A stretch of DNA of 64,000 nt from Nemertoderma westbladi (GCA_032718475.1 JAUCBJ010007696.1:106384-170383), one strand, 5' to 3'. Positions 15,057 through 25,683 are shown, counted from the stretch's first letter. Made by a program: numbers and translations. Notes: a model not told the origin generated them from the letters alone.

Positions 15057-15887
15057 ACGGGGGACTGATTCGTTCCTCGCTTCCACTTGCCGCTTCGCCC
15101 ACTCGCCACCATTGAGTTACACTAAACCCTATTCATATCTTCGTGTTTTTCGATCGATACTTGTTTGGTGATGTTAAGCAGATTCGTACTAAACAATGCT
15201 GATTTATAGCCAACTAACTGTATTACCACACAGCTCTGTATCAATCGATGTTGTTGTCAATTCTCGGAAGTTGAATACTCTACCACCTACAGAGTTCTAT
15301 GTTCTTAGAAACAACGGACAATCCTTACTGAAATGCTTATGTAGTATCATCTACTGTAAGTAGAGAATTATTGCATAGTTTGTCGGCCTTTATAATAATA
15401 GTCGCGCATGTTGGTTCACATAATATAGCTCCGAGTGATACATTATTACGAAGCGGGAACTGCAATTATGCATTTCTCGAGTTGTTATTTGAATAGTTTT
15501 TTTTTCAGCCAACGTAATTTCCATTACCGGTATTATTTTCTAGAATTGTCTTAATTACCGGTATCTTCTGTTATAATACTACTACAACTACTATCATTGG
15601 TCTGTTGCATTGCAGCTGCACATTGAGATGCTATGATAGCGTAACAAAAAATTTGTGCCACCTCCATATAATTTACAATTGGCCCGATGTGATGCAGCGT
15701 GCATTAAGAATGCCATGCCGGTTTTTAGACAAAATTTCTGAAATGAAAATTCTTATAAAATGTATAAATTCATTATTGATATATTCCGCTGTCCCGCAAA
15801 CTCCCGCCCCGATGTGTGTAAGCATGTTTGTTAAAAACACCAATCAATATATTTGGTATTGACCAACATAACATATAGTATTACTAC
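15057..15887. other. Intergenic DNA with a LINE-tail-like fragment
   Basis: No gene. The part near 15575-15760 (a ctactac run, then TGCATTGCAGCTGCA, then taagaatgccatgccgg) resembles the stretch at 27225-27300 next to the 3' end of a LINE remnant, so it is probably a small copy of the same retroposon tail. The 85-codon plus-strand ORF across it is a by-product. Confidence 0.45.
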
Positions 15888-17437
15888 TAGGGATGTCCCG
15901 GAATTCCGTTCCGGCCGGAATTCCGGCGGTTTTTGCCCGATTCCGGTTCCAGCCGGAGTTGCCAGAATGGAGTCAATTCCGTCCGGAATTTTACCGGAAT
16001 TACCAGGTTCCTAACTAGTTTAGTAATTTCAATTAGTTTGTTAAATTATTATCAACATTTATATATTTTTTAAACTTTATTACCAATTAGTTTACTTGTA
16101 AAAAAGTATTGAGCTATAGTATTAGAGCTAACATTGGAGGATGCAAGGCATAGATGCCTCCTGCTGGTTAGCCCCTTCAAACCATTCGTGCCGAATCGAA
16201 AACTGCCTTGGCCCACATGCTGGGATCGAATCCACGACATCCACAGAGATGGGAATTCAATGCAACCACTACACCAAAGTGGAAACTAACTAACCTATAT
16301 AACGAGGGAAAATTCACAGCCACCCTGATTTTTAAAGTGAATGCAGTCTTGATGGGTATGTAACACATTTCCAAAAAACATATGTCATTATCATTAAAAC
16401 ATTATCCACCATCTGTTACACCACCTGCTGTAGTGTTCATATACAATTCACAATAACTCGTGAGTCGTATGCCAAAAGATTATTTTACATTATTTAACAT
16501 TGATTTTACATTATTTTACATTGATTTTACATTATTTTACATTGATTTTACATTATTTTACATCGATTTTACATTATTTTACTTTGACTGATTTATTAAA
16601 TAATGTGATAATATTATGATTGGTATTGTCCAACATAATAATAAGATTACCCCAAAAGATTTGCAGCTTATTACCAAGGAGGTCCTTCATGTTACTTGGT
16701 TACAAATACAATATTACATAAATACACTGAGCTAATCTAAAATTAATATAAAACGTTTACACTAAGTACAGGTCCTGCTAGTAGTTGTTATGTAGTTCAG
16801 TCCTGCGCCGTAGGTGCTGCATAAGTGCATAATACAGTAGTTTTATTTATATTTACAGCAAAGCTATTTCTTACCATAAATCGATTTATTCTCAGCAAAA
16901 AATAAACTGTATGTAACATGTAATATTGACACTCGTTTATTGTTTTGGTTCGAATAACATGTCACTGTAACCTGCTTCTTTCCCTTAACGGCACCAGGAT
17001 ATTGCATTAAAGGACGTAATGACGCGAAACCCCAGGTTCTTGGTTAACGTAGATTTTTAGGGAAAACTTTTTTAGGGAAACTAAATGCTAAAAACCTAAC
17101 TTTTGGCCAAGGTTATATATTAAATAAAAATAATTATATTGAATTCCTTGTCGTTTAAGGCCGAAGTATCATCCCGTCCCCATAATAGTCCATAACGGCC
17201 CAGGCCACTCTCCACTCCACCCACCAAAACTCCCCGGGAGGTGCTGATTGATCTCATTAGTAAACTTGGCTTTAGAAATTAAAAAAAATCACTTATATCA
17301 CAAAAAATTATTAAAGTTTCATAGGTCATTTTGTGTATTTCACTAATTATAGAAAATGCCGGTTCCGGCCGGAATATTCCGGTATGTTGAATTCCGGTTC
17401 CGGTCGGAATCAAAATATCGATTCCGGGACATCCCTA
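15888..17437. mobile_element. Non-autonomous hAT-like element, 1550 bp
   Basis: The ends are inverted: TAGGGATGTCCCGGAATTCC at the left and GATTCCGGGACATCCCTA at the right. Flanking 8-mers are attactac (15880-15887) and attattac (17438-17445), a 7 of 8 match. TAGGG/CCCTA termini with 8-bp target duplications are the hallmark of hAT elements. Several palindromic CCGGAATTCCGG-type motifs cluster just inside both ends and could be subterminal transposase sites. No transposase ORF remains. It carries a minus-strand tRNA-derived SINE and an internal copy (near 16620-16700) of sequence that also flanks the element outside (near 15855-15880 and 17446-17480). Confidence 0.82.
16130..16290 (-). mobile_element. 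tRNA-derived SINE (family copy 1)
   Basis: On the minus strand an RNA polymerase III A box, TGGTGTAGTGG (16276-16266), is followed 33 bp later by a B box, GGATTCGATCC (16233-16223). The downstream body ends in a GAGGCATCTATGCCTTGCATCC-like hairpin segment. A second copy with the same order and body is at 62290-62432. The flanking DNA does not form a full cloverleaf, so this is a SINE rather than a tRNA gene. It sits inside the hAT-like element. Confidence 0.8.
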
Positions 17438-17487
17438 ATTATTACCCCCAAAGCTTTGCAGCTTATTTCTAATTGGGTCCTTAGAAA

Positions 17488-17504
17488 GGGGGGGGGGGGG
17501 GGGG
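17488..17504. repeat. Poly(G) tract
   Basis: Seventeen consecutive G residues just outside the hAT-like element. It is one of about nine poly(G)/poly(C) tracts scattered through the repeat regions of this window. Confidence 0.9.
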
Positions 17505-17514
17505 TACTTGAAAA

Positions 17515-17990
17515 CGTTTAGCACGATCTATCTTACTTCTCGAGAGATGGCTGTCTGTCCGTCTGTCTGTCTGTCTGTCCGTCAGTATGTCTGTCCGTCA
17601 ATAAAAATCATACTATCTGTCTAAAAAATTCCGTATATGGGTTTTCGGGGTCGGTGACTTCATTTCTGATGTCATTATTCAAATTTGGCCTCGTCTTTTC
17701 TGTCTGTATTCCTGTCCGTCAAATATAACCGACAGCCAAACAGACAATTTGAAAGACATCAAATGTTAAAACTGACTCTCGAAGTGAATTCTGCGACCAG
17801 GGAAACCCATATAACTAAACTTTTAGCCAGATGGTGTGACCATTTCTTATTTTGACGGACAGATTGTCGGATTGTCAGATAGACCGACAAACAGACTAAC
17901 TAGATATCATTAAAAGTGAAATCTGAAACCAGAAATGAAATCAGCGACCTGGAAAACCCCCATAGCAATAATCTCAGCATGATTTTGTTG
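17515..17990. repeat. GTCTGTCC-containing dispersed foldback repeat, copy A
   Basis: This stretch is clearly homologous, in the same orientation, to 30412-30935. Both begin GATCT(A/G)TCTTACTTCTCGA, continue through a GTCTGTCCGTC microsatellite, a TGGGTTTTC..GTCGGTGACTT segment, CCGACAG clusters, and end near a GCGACC(T/A)GGAAAACCCCCAT motif. The GGGTTTTC...GGTCG and CGACC..GGAAAACCC segments are inverted relative to each other, so the unit can fold back. No coding capacity. Confidence 0.75.
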
Positions 17991-19641
17991 TTTCGTATTG
18001 CTAGATCAACAGCATAATTCAGTCATCAGTAATGGAATACCGAACGCAGTAGTGCAGTGCACAGCACATTCCAGCTTACAGAATAATACACTACATTACC
18101 AGACCAGTACCAGAGTACTGCAGTACTGAAATAGAAGTGCACTGGCTGGCACTTAAACTTTTCGACCTCCACATTGGCCATTTTTGAAAATACCAGAATT
18201 TTATAAACCTTGCCAATTAAATCAGCACATTCTAAAACCTTAGTAGCCAAACTATAAGACCAAATTACCAGTTTTGGCTATTTGAAAATTTAGAGCTACT
18301 TGTAATTTTGGTGCTCTTTTGGTGTCTATTATAAAATAAACAATGAAGATTTTATTCTAATTTCGCTTTCGATTACTAATAATTATTTCGACTAACCAAA
18401 AAAGCATAATATGGTTTAATGGTTATACCAAAGTCTTTGAAGGGTGATGTATTTTGTGTAATTTTATCAATTCCGAAATGTTCCGAAATGGTATGGGTTC
18501 CAGGAACTCATCATATCTCGTAAACTACTGGAGCTATTAACTTTTTATTTGTCTCATCTGAAAGAGGATATAATTTTAGTTAGGGACAAGTACTTTCGAC
18601 GCGCCTGACATATTGTATCAGGAGTTTTATTTAAGAGATATAACTGGCCCACTAAATTTAGGGGCTTTTCAGCAGCTTGGCGGGTCGTATCTATAGTACG
18701 TCATGATTTCATGTAATAGCTGATTATAATCAAAATAATTAAAATTAATTAATTTTTTTTTAATTAGCTAATTAAAAATTCAATAAAATAAATATTGTAG
18801 AGTCAATCGTGCTGAATCCACAAAAGTCAAAATTTCATGTCATGAAGTTTGGACCAAGATTGCCTTAAATGTTTACCTTAAAGAACATTTCCTTGAAGGA
18901 AGTAACACTGCAACCTGTTAATTTCCATCATCAATAATCACAGTAACATCATTGATTCAACCAACCTATTGCGCTCCCCCTTCCTTCTCCTTGGTTCTCA
19001 TGGAGTTTTTCTTTACGGCCTTTAAAGATGCCAGTAGTGGAGAGAAACTCTGCAACCCGAGGTGGGGGAAAGGCGGCGAGACAACGGGTTGAGGTACTTC
19101 CGATTGTGGCGACGCATGAATAAACCAGGGTAGCCGCCGCTCTACGGCATAACCTAGATAAACCTTATTATTCCTTGATGTATTGACCTCAATTACTGGG
19201 GCTAATCGGTAGGCAAATTATTCATCAGATCAAGACCCCTGAAAAGGCATTGTTTGTTTTCCATGCAATAATATAAATACTTTTTAGGCTTATTTGAGAA
19301 GATTTATATACGTACTGTATTTATGTAAATTGTAATAGAAGAACCTATTTATTTGTTTTGTCTACTTGTTGGTTTATTATTGAAGCTGTATCCTTTGTTG
19401 ACATTCGCTATTTTAGTTGAATCGTTCTCTGAACAGGAGCTCAACCGAACATAAAGAGACGCAACAACATAATTCATTAACTTGGATTCGATAATTTTTT
19501 AATATTGGAATTTCGTACTAATTACATTTTTGTTCCTGTTCATGATCATAGTCAATACATAAAATTGAAATACAACATAAACGTGTAAGTCGTTTTGTCA
19601 TTGGGCTAAGGTGTCAAAGGGGGTTTAATCGAAGCAGAATA
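17991..19641. other. Intergenic DNA upstream of the cysteine-rich protein gene
   Basis: AT-rich sequence without a supported gene. A 74-codon minus-strand ORF near 18026-18250 has no recognisable features. The stretch about 18950-19140 is less AT-rich but contains no open frame of note. The promoter of the gene at 19642 must lie in the last few hundred bases, but I cannot point to a convincing TATA or initiator. Confidence 0.5.
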
Positions 19642-20316
19642 ATGAAGCCCATCTATCACATCCTTTGGGTTTCCTATTTCGTAGCCCTCTGCGTCTGCGA
19701 AAACGGTCTCCTAACGTGTAAGGAGTCCATCACATACGAGTTCTGGTCAGAAGACCACAACCTCATAGAAAAATACGAGACCAAAATCAAGCTGTTAGGA
19801 GCGCAGGGTACTTGGGAGTTTCTCCCAGGCCATTACATTCTGAACGAGCCCCGGTCATCAGGCCCAGAGTGCTTCCAATGCGGTTCTGTCTCCAAGAGAT
19901 TTACAGGTCATAACAACAAGGATGTTGTGATCCGTTTCCAAGTCGTCCACAGGCTTTGCTACAGAAATGGGCCTGAGTGCCACTCTCTTACAGAGGATGA
20001 ATGTGCCGACTTACTCATAACAAATTTCGTTGGCCACGATGACTTGCTGATGTCGACCCTGCACGGGATCGTGAGTAGTCTAAGAGATGGGATCGAGTTC
20101 ACCTACGAGGTTTGTTCCAACCAGTGTTGTGAGACAGAGGAGTGTCCTCTACAGGTCTGGAAGGAAACCGATCAATGGGTAGTTCCGGTAGTTGGCAATG
20201 CAACCACCCCCTCCATCTCCACAACAACGAAGGCTCTTTCAAGTGAACCGAGCAGAGCTTCGACAGCAATATTTTCGACAAATATTATCGTTGTCGTTTT
20301 GCTTCTATTCCTGTAA
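19642..20316 (+). CDS. Secreted cysteine-rich protein, probably GPI-anchored
   Basis: A complete 224-residue ORF in one exon, with codon use and GC content standing out from the AT-rich surroundings. Residues 1-19 form a signal peptide (hydrophobic HILWVSYFVALCVC core). The mature part has ten cysteines (26, 77, 80, 106, 113, 121, 158, 162, 163, 168). The last cluster, VCSNQCCETEECPL, has the CC-x4-C spacing seen at the end of Ly6/uPAR (three-finger) domains, but the domain is longer than a standard LU fold, so membership is only a suggestion. Residues 186-208 are Ser/Thr-rich with an N-glycosylation site (NATT). The chain ends in a short hydrophobic stretch, IIVVVLLLFL, with no cytoplasmic residues. 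A mucin-like stalk plus a terminal hydrophobic tail is the pattern of GPI attachment. An outer-membrane-leaflet receptor or adhesion protein is likely; the ligand is unknown. I see no strong AATAAA just downstream. Confidence 0.8.
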   Translation: MKPIYHILWVSYFVALCVCENGLLTCKESITYEFWSEDHNLIEKYETKIKLLGAQGTWEFLPGHYILNEPRSSGPECFQCGSVSKRFTGHNNKDVVIRFQVVHRLCYRNGPECHSLTEDECADLLITNFVGHDDLLMSTLHGIVSSLRDGIEFTYEVCSNQCCETEECPLQVWKETDQWVVPVVGNATTPSISTTTKALSSEPSRASTAIFSTNIIVVVLLLFL

Positions 20317-22208
20317 AGAAACACAAAAGTAATGAAGCAGCAAACGAATTGCCGTTTACATGTGGGATATTGCTGTACATTTACGCAAAACCTTAAGACA
20401 TTATTATGGTGTTGGTATTTATTGATGTTGGATTTGTTATCATATTTAGGGCCTATATGAAATCGTATCAAATTCAACGGGAACTGCACTGCACTTCACT
20501 CCGTACGCCATTTAGCGTAATTATTATTACCGACAATTTTATTTATAGTAATTATTAGTGGCATTTTGGGTAAATGGGAGGTTTCATGTTATTAGAATTT
20601 TCGTTGAGCACTGCATAGAAATTCGGCAATGCCGTCAGGTGGGGTCGATCATATGACCTCCAGGTTTGAAGTCGCCCGGTGCAATAGGGTTAGGGTTGAA
20701 TATTGTGGTTACAGTGGCGCAGCTATTGGTATTGGCAGTTGGAAGCCGTTTAGTGTTGACGTAAATTAAATAGCCGACATAGGCCTACAATATATCAGGC
20801 TGTTTGCCAGGTATACCTTTACGTGAGCCGGTATCGGAATAGATCGCCGTCTGACTTCCAACCTAGAGGTCACCAGTTCGATCCCATCTTGACGTCAATG
20901 CCAATGCTCGGCTCAGGGAAAATTATTATATAGATCGTAATGACACAATAGCGCGAGGTAGAGACGAGGCAAAGGGACTAGACAATAATTATTAGACATA
21001 CAGGCTATACTATGGGGCGCCGTTGCCAAAAATCAGAATGGACAACCTCTACAGACGTGGCGATCACCTTTTTTGTCAGATAAAGATTCTCCCTTGTTTT
21101 TAAGTTATAAATACTGTAGGCCTACACTACATACACTGTAGTACAGATCATTATTGAGTGTTCTCCCTTGGGAGATAGTGTGGCGCCCGACTATTCGATA
21201 TAATTTTTACATTACATCGTGACGTAATTCAGGTGCTGCGCAAAGTTTCAAGTTATAAGGAAGGAATCTTTATCTTTGTGGCAGTCGGAGTCTAGTATAA
21301 TTATCGTGTTTATTAACTTTTACATTTAGTCGGTTCAGAATATAAAAATTGTATGCCCTGCCCACTACTCAACTCTATTCAGGTTCTCTATTCACCCCTC
21401 GGCTATTAATTGTGTTAAATGTTATTGTTACACTTACAGTATAATATAATTATAATTGTGTTTAGGTCAATTGTGTTGTTAAAGCCGCAATTATACAAAT
21501 CTGTATATTTTATTTGAAAAATAACTTTTTTCTCACTAATATTTTAGGAGGTCGACAAATCTATACCGGCGGCGGCGGTATCTATTGATTTGCCTATACC
21601 CACCCATACGGTATCTAAAACCTTAAAAAAAACTTGGTCTAGTCAGCTAGTGGTGACAGCTGTAATCACAGCGTTGTAGTTGTGGAAATTATATGAATAT
21701 TTAATTTTACTGAGTTAAATAATACTTTTTACCAACCAATTAGGTCAGGATTGGATTGATTGATGAGATCACTAATAAATTAATACTCGATGTGATAAAT
21801 AACATACCAAAGTTTTATCGAATTTTGGCATAAAAATAAAATTACGCACCATCTGCAACAAAACGATCTATTTGATTATATTATCAGATTACAGATAGTA
21901 TCGCATTACAAGTACCGGTACCGTTACCGGTCTGCCGGTAGAACTACGTCATATTGTTATTCTTGTTGAGTTGCCGGCTGAGGTAAGGTACCGGTACCCC
22001 ACTCCTACATTTAAGATTTATAAGAATAAGGTGTGAAGGAAGGAAGGCTGGTGTACTGTCGGTTTCTGGATTTGGTGTCATGCACGCAGTACTGAAGTAG
22101 GGCCTAGCCTACAGTACACAGCACACAGTACAGCAGTAAGCCATAAGCTACGGTCTGATGTAGCCTAACTCATGAACTCCTGAACTCCGTAAAACTAAAG
22201 AGTGCGGA
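20317..22208. other. Intergenic DNA and 5' region of the BH3-only candidate
   Basis: No further gene. It contains a tRNA-like SINE fragment near 20820-20950. From about 21900 onward there are repeated ACCGGT/GGTACC motifs (for example near 21913 and 21985), continuing into the coding region at 22350-22385. The last ~150 bp before 22209 (acagtac/cagcac-rich) is the presumptive 5' UTR. No canonical TATA box was identified. Confidence 0.5.
20815..20950 (+). mobile_element. tRNA-derived SINE-like fragment
   Basis: A good B box, AGTTCGATCCC (20875-20885), is preceded by CTGACTTCCAACCTAGAGGTCACC, which looks like the anticodon arm and variable region of a tRNA-like head. The A box upstream is weak. 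A shorter relative (gaggtcaccagttcgttccc) lies near 31958-31982. I read both as decayed copies of a second SINE family. Confidence 0.5.
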
Positions 22209-23135
22209 ATGATGAGTTCTCATGAAAACGGAGTCGAACCTAATCTTTACAATGGCGATGACACAGTAACCCATGGCAACGACGCGCACAATAAACTCAT
22301 CGCACACTCAGTTCATCCATCTGTCAGTAAACAGGTCGTACAGACCTCGGTACCGGTACCTAACACTTTATATACCGGTACCGGAACAGTACCTGACTAT
22401 TTATCTCCCTTTCCCTCCGCTGTCCCCAACTCCTCCATCGCCTCTCCTTCTACTCCTTCCCTGATCCTATCTCGCGATGTTAACCAGGGTTACCGAACCT
22501 ACTGGGGCGACAGTGAAGACGAAGAGAGCGTAAACTCTAGTCAGATCGCTGACAACGAGATCCTCTACATCGAACAGAACCGTCGCTACAGTAAGTTTAC
22601 CCAAACCCCTCCGCTTCTCTCGTCCCCACCCCCCAGTCGTCGGAAGGACCGACAGCTAACAGACAGACACCCGACCGACCTATCTAACCTCACCTCTCAT
22701 CTCCTGCAGCGCTCCTCCAACGTGCTCCTCCTCGGAGGAAACTTCTTCCGTCGTCCCACGGCCGGAGTCTTCCTCCGGCACCATCGCGCCGCCGACGTTC
22801 TCCCGGACGACGTGGCGCTTATCCCGGAGTTGCTCGTTCCGACTCTCCGTCGTCCCGCCAGCGAACCGCCCCCCGCCGCTCACATCAGGGTCGCCAGACG
22901 GCTGAAAACTATATCGGAGGAGTTGGCCTCAACTTACGAGTTGGACCGCCCCGATGCCGGTCAAATGTCCGGGATCAACCGGAAACTGTCTGGGACCAAC
23001 CGGACACTGTCTGGGACCAACCGGACACTGTCCGGTTACATAGCGTCCGGGTTCAGACGACTCCGACGTTGGGGTTCCCAACCAACATGCGGTCCATTCG
23101 CGGAAACCTCAAATGACGTTTACGACACCGGCTAA
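22209..23135 (+). CDS. BIM/BMF-like BH3-only protein candidate
   Basis: An intact 308-residue single-exon ORF. Residues 128-135 read SKFTQTPP. The K-x-TQT core (K129-T133, 22593-22607) is the LC8 dynein-light-chain anchor, and in vertebrate BIM the corresponding site is also followed by prolines. Residues 226-245 form a BH3-like helix, IRVARRLKTISEELASTYEL. Its four hydrophobic positions are V228, L232, I235 and L239, with the small residue S236 and E237 at the place of the usually invariant Asp. The preceding ARRL matches the ARKL/AQEL pattern of BMF and BIM. The order LC8 motif then BH3 is that of BIM and BMF, which LC8 holds on dynein or myosin motors until apoptosis is triggered. Residues 253-276 are tandem GTNRTLSG units. 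The C-terminus is basic (FRRLRRW) and lacks the hydrophobic tail of BIM. The rest is disordered and Ser/Pro-rich. The start follows from the first in-frame ATG pair. The D-to-E change and low similarity elsewhere keep this a candidate. Confidence 0.68.
   Translation: MMSSHENGVEPNLYNGDDTVTHGNDAHNKLIAHSVHPSVSKQVVQTSVPVPNTLYTGTGTVPDYLSPFPSAVPNSSIASPSTPSLILSRDVNQGYRTYWGDSEDEESVNSSQIADNEILYIEQNRRYSKFTQTPPLLSSPPPSRRKDRQLTDRHPTDLSNLTSHLLQRSSNVLLLGGNFFRRPTAGVFLRHHRAADVLPDDVALIPELLVPTLRRPASEPPPAAHIRVARRLKTISEELASTYELDRPDAGQMSGINRKLSGTNRTLSGTNRTLSGYIASGFRRLRRWGSQPTCGPFAETSNDVYDTG
22890..22925 (+). other. BH3-like motif coding segment
   Basis: Codons V228 to L239 of the preceding gene. They show the h1-x3-h2-x2-h3-x-acid-x-h4 spacing of BH3 helices, with Glu instead of Asp at the acidic position that normally pairs with an Arg in the BCL-2 groove. 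Confidence 0.65.
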
Positions 23136-23221
23136 TGTAACTTTACTATAAATTATTTAAGTAGCCGTAATTAATACATTAATTTAAGTGTACAGTAAGC
23201 TAGTGGTGAAGTTCTTCCACT

Positions 23222-23227
23222 AATAAA
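23222..23227 (+). promoter_or_regulatory. Polyadenylation signal AATAAA
   Basis: Canonical AATAAA lying 87 bp after the stop codon of the BH3-only candidate, at a distance typical for a compact 3' UTR. Confidence 0.6.
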
Positions 23228-23407
23228 GAAAACAATTATTAAGAAATCAAATTAAGGAATTAAGTTCTTTTAAAATAAAAAGTTCTATAACAAATTTTAC
23301 TTGCGTGCAATTATGGGGCAATCGTTTTATTTATGTAGCATTTAGTCTCCGCTTTGTAATAATAAATTGTACTAAGTAGATATTTATTTCGTTAGATTTT
23401 AGCTCAT

Positions 23408-25377
23408 GGGTGATTCTCATCAAATCTGTACCGCGTTGCGGCTGCGGGTGGGACAAAGGTCAAAAAAAAGTTTTCAGAAAGTTAAATATTCCAGTACTAA
23501 AATATTGTTTTATAATACTAGTGTGGTTTTTAAAGTTTCCAAGCAATAGCACTTGTGGTATTTAAAATACAGTATATTAAATCTGGTTGTTTGCCATTGT
23601 TGCGGATGGGACAAAGCCATGTCATTGTGCTGATAGATTATATTTGCACATAAGATACATCATTTTGTTAAAAAATAAGAACCTTGTTGCTATAAAAATA
23701 CGTAAAAATCTAAAATTCTATAAGAATTCTTAAAAAATCTAAGAAATTCAGCAGCGTATCTTATGTGGACCCATCTCTTGGGAAATAAGAAGCTAATATA
23801 TAAATTATCAACGTCACAGATAATTGTTTAACATGAACTACAATACCACAGTGATATAACAAATATTTAGTTGGTGTCTACGAAAAATCCTACTTCTGGT
23901 TCATTATGAATGTTGCGGATCGGACATTATATACTTGTTTATCGAATATTGTGGGATTACGGGAAATTTAAAGCAACACCAATTGGGGAGAAAGATGGCA
24001 GCGAATGCAAACGACAAAAATTGGCTTTATGTTCATAACACAAACATCATTTTATAATGATTCAACTAATGTTCCGCCCGCAACTTTCATAACAAATTAG
24101 TAAATACTTAAATAGAAAATACTAAATACTAAAAAGTTTAGAAACCACCAGTAGAGTCAGTGGAACTGCTGAAGTTGCATATTAATGTTCCCAATGTCAT
24201 TTTGTTTGACAATATGGACTGGACAGTTGCCATCAAACTCTTACGTTTCTTTCTGAACTGCATTAGTTTCCAATTTTATTATTGACTTTTCACATTCAGT
24301 CATTTGGCATTATGAATCTAATTAATGGGTCAATCAAGGCTTGTAAAGTATAATACCGATGTTGTTGACGTACCAATATCTTATGGTTTGACATTGTTCA
24401 CAATGTGGAGTTTTATTGTACCAATAGACCTCAATCAATATGCTTCTTGGAAACTGATAATAATGTGGCTGAAGGATTTTTCAAGTTAAATTTAAATCAT
24501 TAACATGTTCAGATCACAAATATTACGATAATATAAAACATAACATCTTACATTGGCTGTATATAGTGAGTATCATATACCTAAAGTTAGGTGTTACCGA
24601 TGGGACATCCGTTGCGGACGGGACATCCGTTGGGGATGGGACATTGGCATTTACTTGTTTACCTGGGAATAACGGATAATATATGTAAACTTTTTTTGTT
24701 ATTTATTAATTAGTTAGGGTTTATGTCTTACAGAAAAAATATAAATATCCACTTGATAGTGTCCAGGGCTTACAAGAACCGCCCGTTGCGGATGGGACAG
24801 GTTGCTTGTAATTTCAAACAAACGGTAGAAATTTGAGTTTATTTTTCAATAATACTTGGAAGATTGTGCTTAATTGCTACAATACTGTGTGTCTGTAATA
24901 ATTGACCAACTTTTGGCACAAAAATACACGTTATAATACCATTCGTGTTCCCCTAAATGAAGAATGTTTCGGATGGGACATTTAGAATGATGACAATTTT
25001 TGTTCCACCGATAAAAGCTAAAATCAAAGCCTAAAAATAAATCAATCCTTATTTTTTTCACTTTAAAACGTAAGCTGGACATATACCAGGTAATATTGAA
25101 GAGATAATCTTTGAGCATAATGTTTGTAAATTATAGACTAACGTAGTTTATTTTTCACAAATGTTGTCGATGGGACACATTTTATTATTATTTTGACTTC
25201 AAGAGGTCATGACATATATTTGCAGAATCCTTTTTGTGGCACATAGGTTGGAATATTATTGTCGAATAAAATGAGCCATTACTCTTATATCTATGATGGT
25301 TAGTATGAGAAATAAACGAACATGAAATAGGGAAATGTCCCGTCCACAACGCGGTACAGATTTGATGAGAATCACCC
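23408..25377. mobile_element. 1970-bp TIR element with recurring GGATGGGACA motif
   Basis: The termini are near-perfect inverted repeats: GGGTGATTCTCATCAAATC then TGTACCGCGTTG at the left, and CAACGCGGTACA then GATTTGATGAGAATCACCC at the right (about 31 bp). TCAT flanks both sides (23404-23407 and 25378-25381), a 4-bp target duplication. Inside, a motif close to GTTGCGGATGGGACA recurs at about 23440, 23600, 23910, 24595-24650 (three times in a row), 24785, 24967 and 25165, and inverted at 25336. No transposase is encoded, so it would be mobilised in trans. The superfamily is uncertain; 4-bp duplications are compatible with Chapaev-like or Academ-like elements. Confidence 0.78.
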
Positions 25378-25683
25378 TCATGTTTTTTTGCTGTGCAGTT
25401 TAGTAGATGCTGTATTTATTTATAGATAGGTTGCTATATAATTAATAACGTAGTCGTTTTAGTTGAAATACATATTGTGCAGTGATAACCCAAGTATTAA
25501 ATGTAAATTTATTAACCTTATAATTTCCACCTCAAATCTAGCTTTAAAAATTATTGGAATAGTAAAATGTTGAATCTTGGGTTTATGATTTCATTTAGAA
25601 TGACATTACATGGAATTATATCGTAGGGTACGTGTCATCATTGTTTAGGAGAGCCTATAAAAGATATAGAGAGATATAGATAG

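Noticed and set aside
14730-15112. Three overlapping repetitive ORFs (Arg/Ser- or Gly/Glu-rich)
   Set aside because: Open frames on both strands come from the CGTTCCCCGCGTTCC minisatellite composition.
15605-15862. 85-codon plus-strand ORF
   Set aside because: Overlaps a LINE-tail-like fragment and lacks protein-like features.
16190-16280. Functional tRNA gene on the minus strand
   Set aside because: A and B boxes are present, but the flanks do not make an acceptor stem, and a second copy with a shared long body at 62290 shows it is a SINE.
22680-22883. 67-codon minus-strand ORF inside the BH3-only gene
   Set aside because: Antisense shadow of a GC-rich coding stretch.
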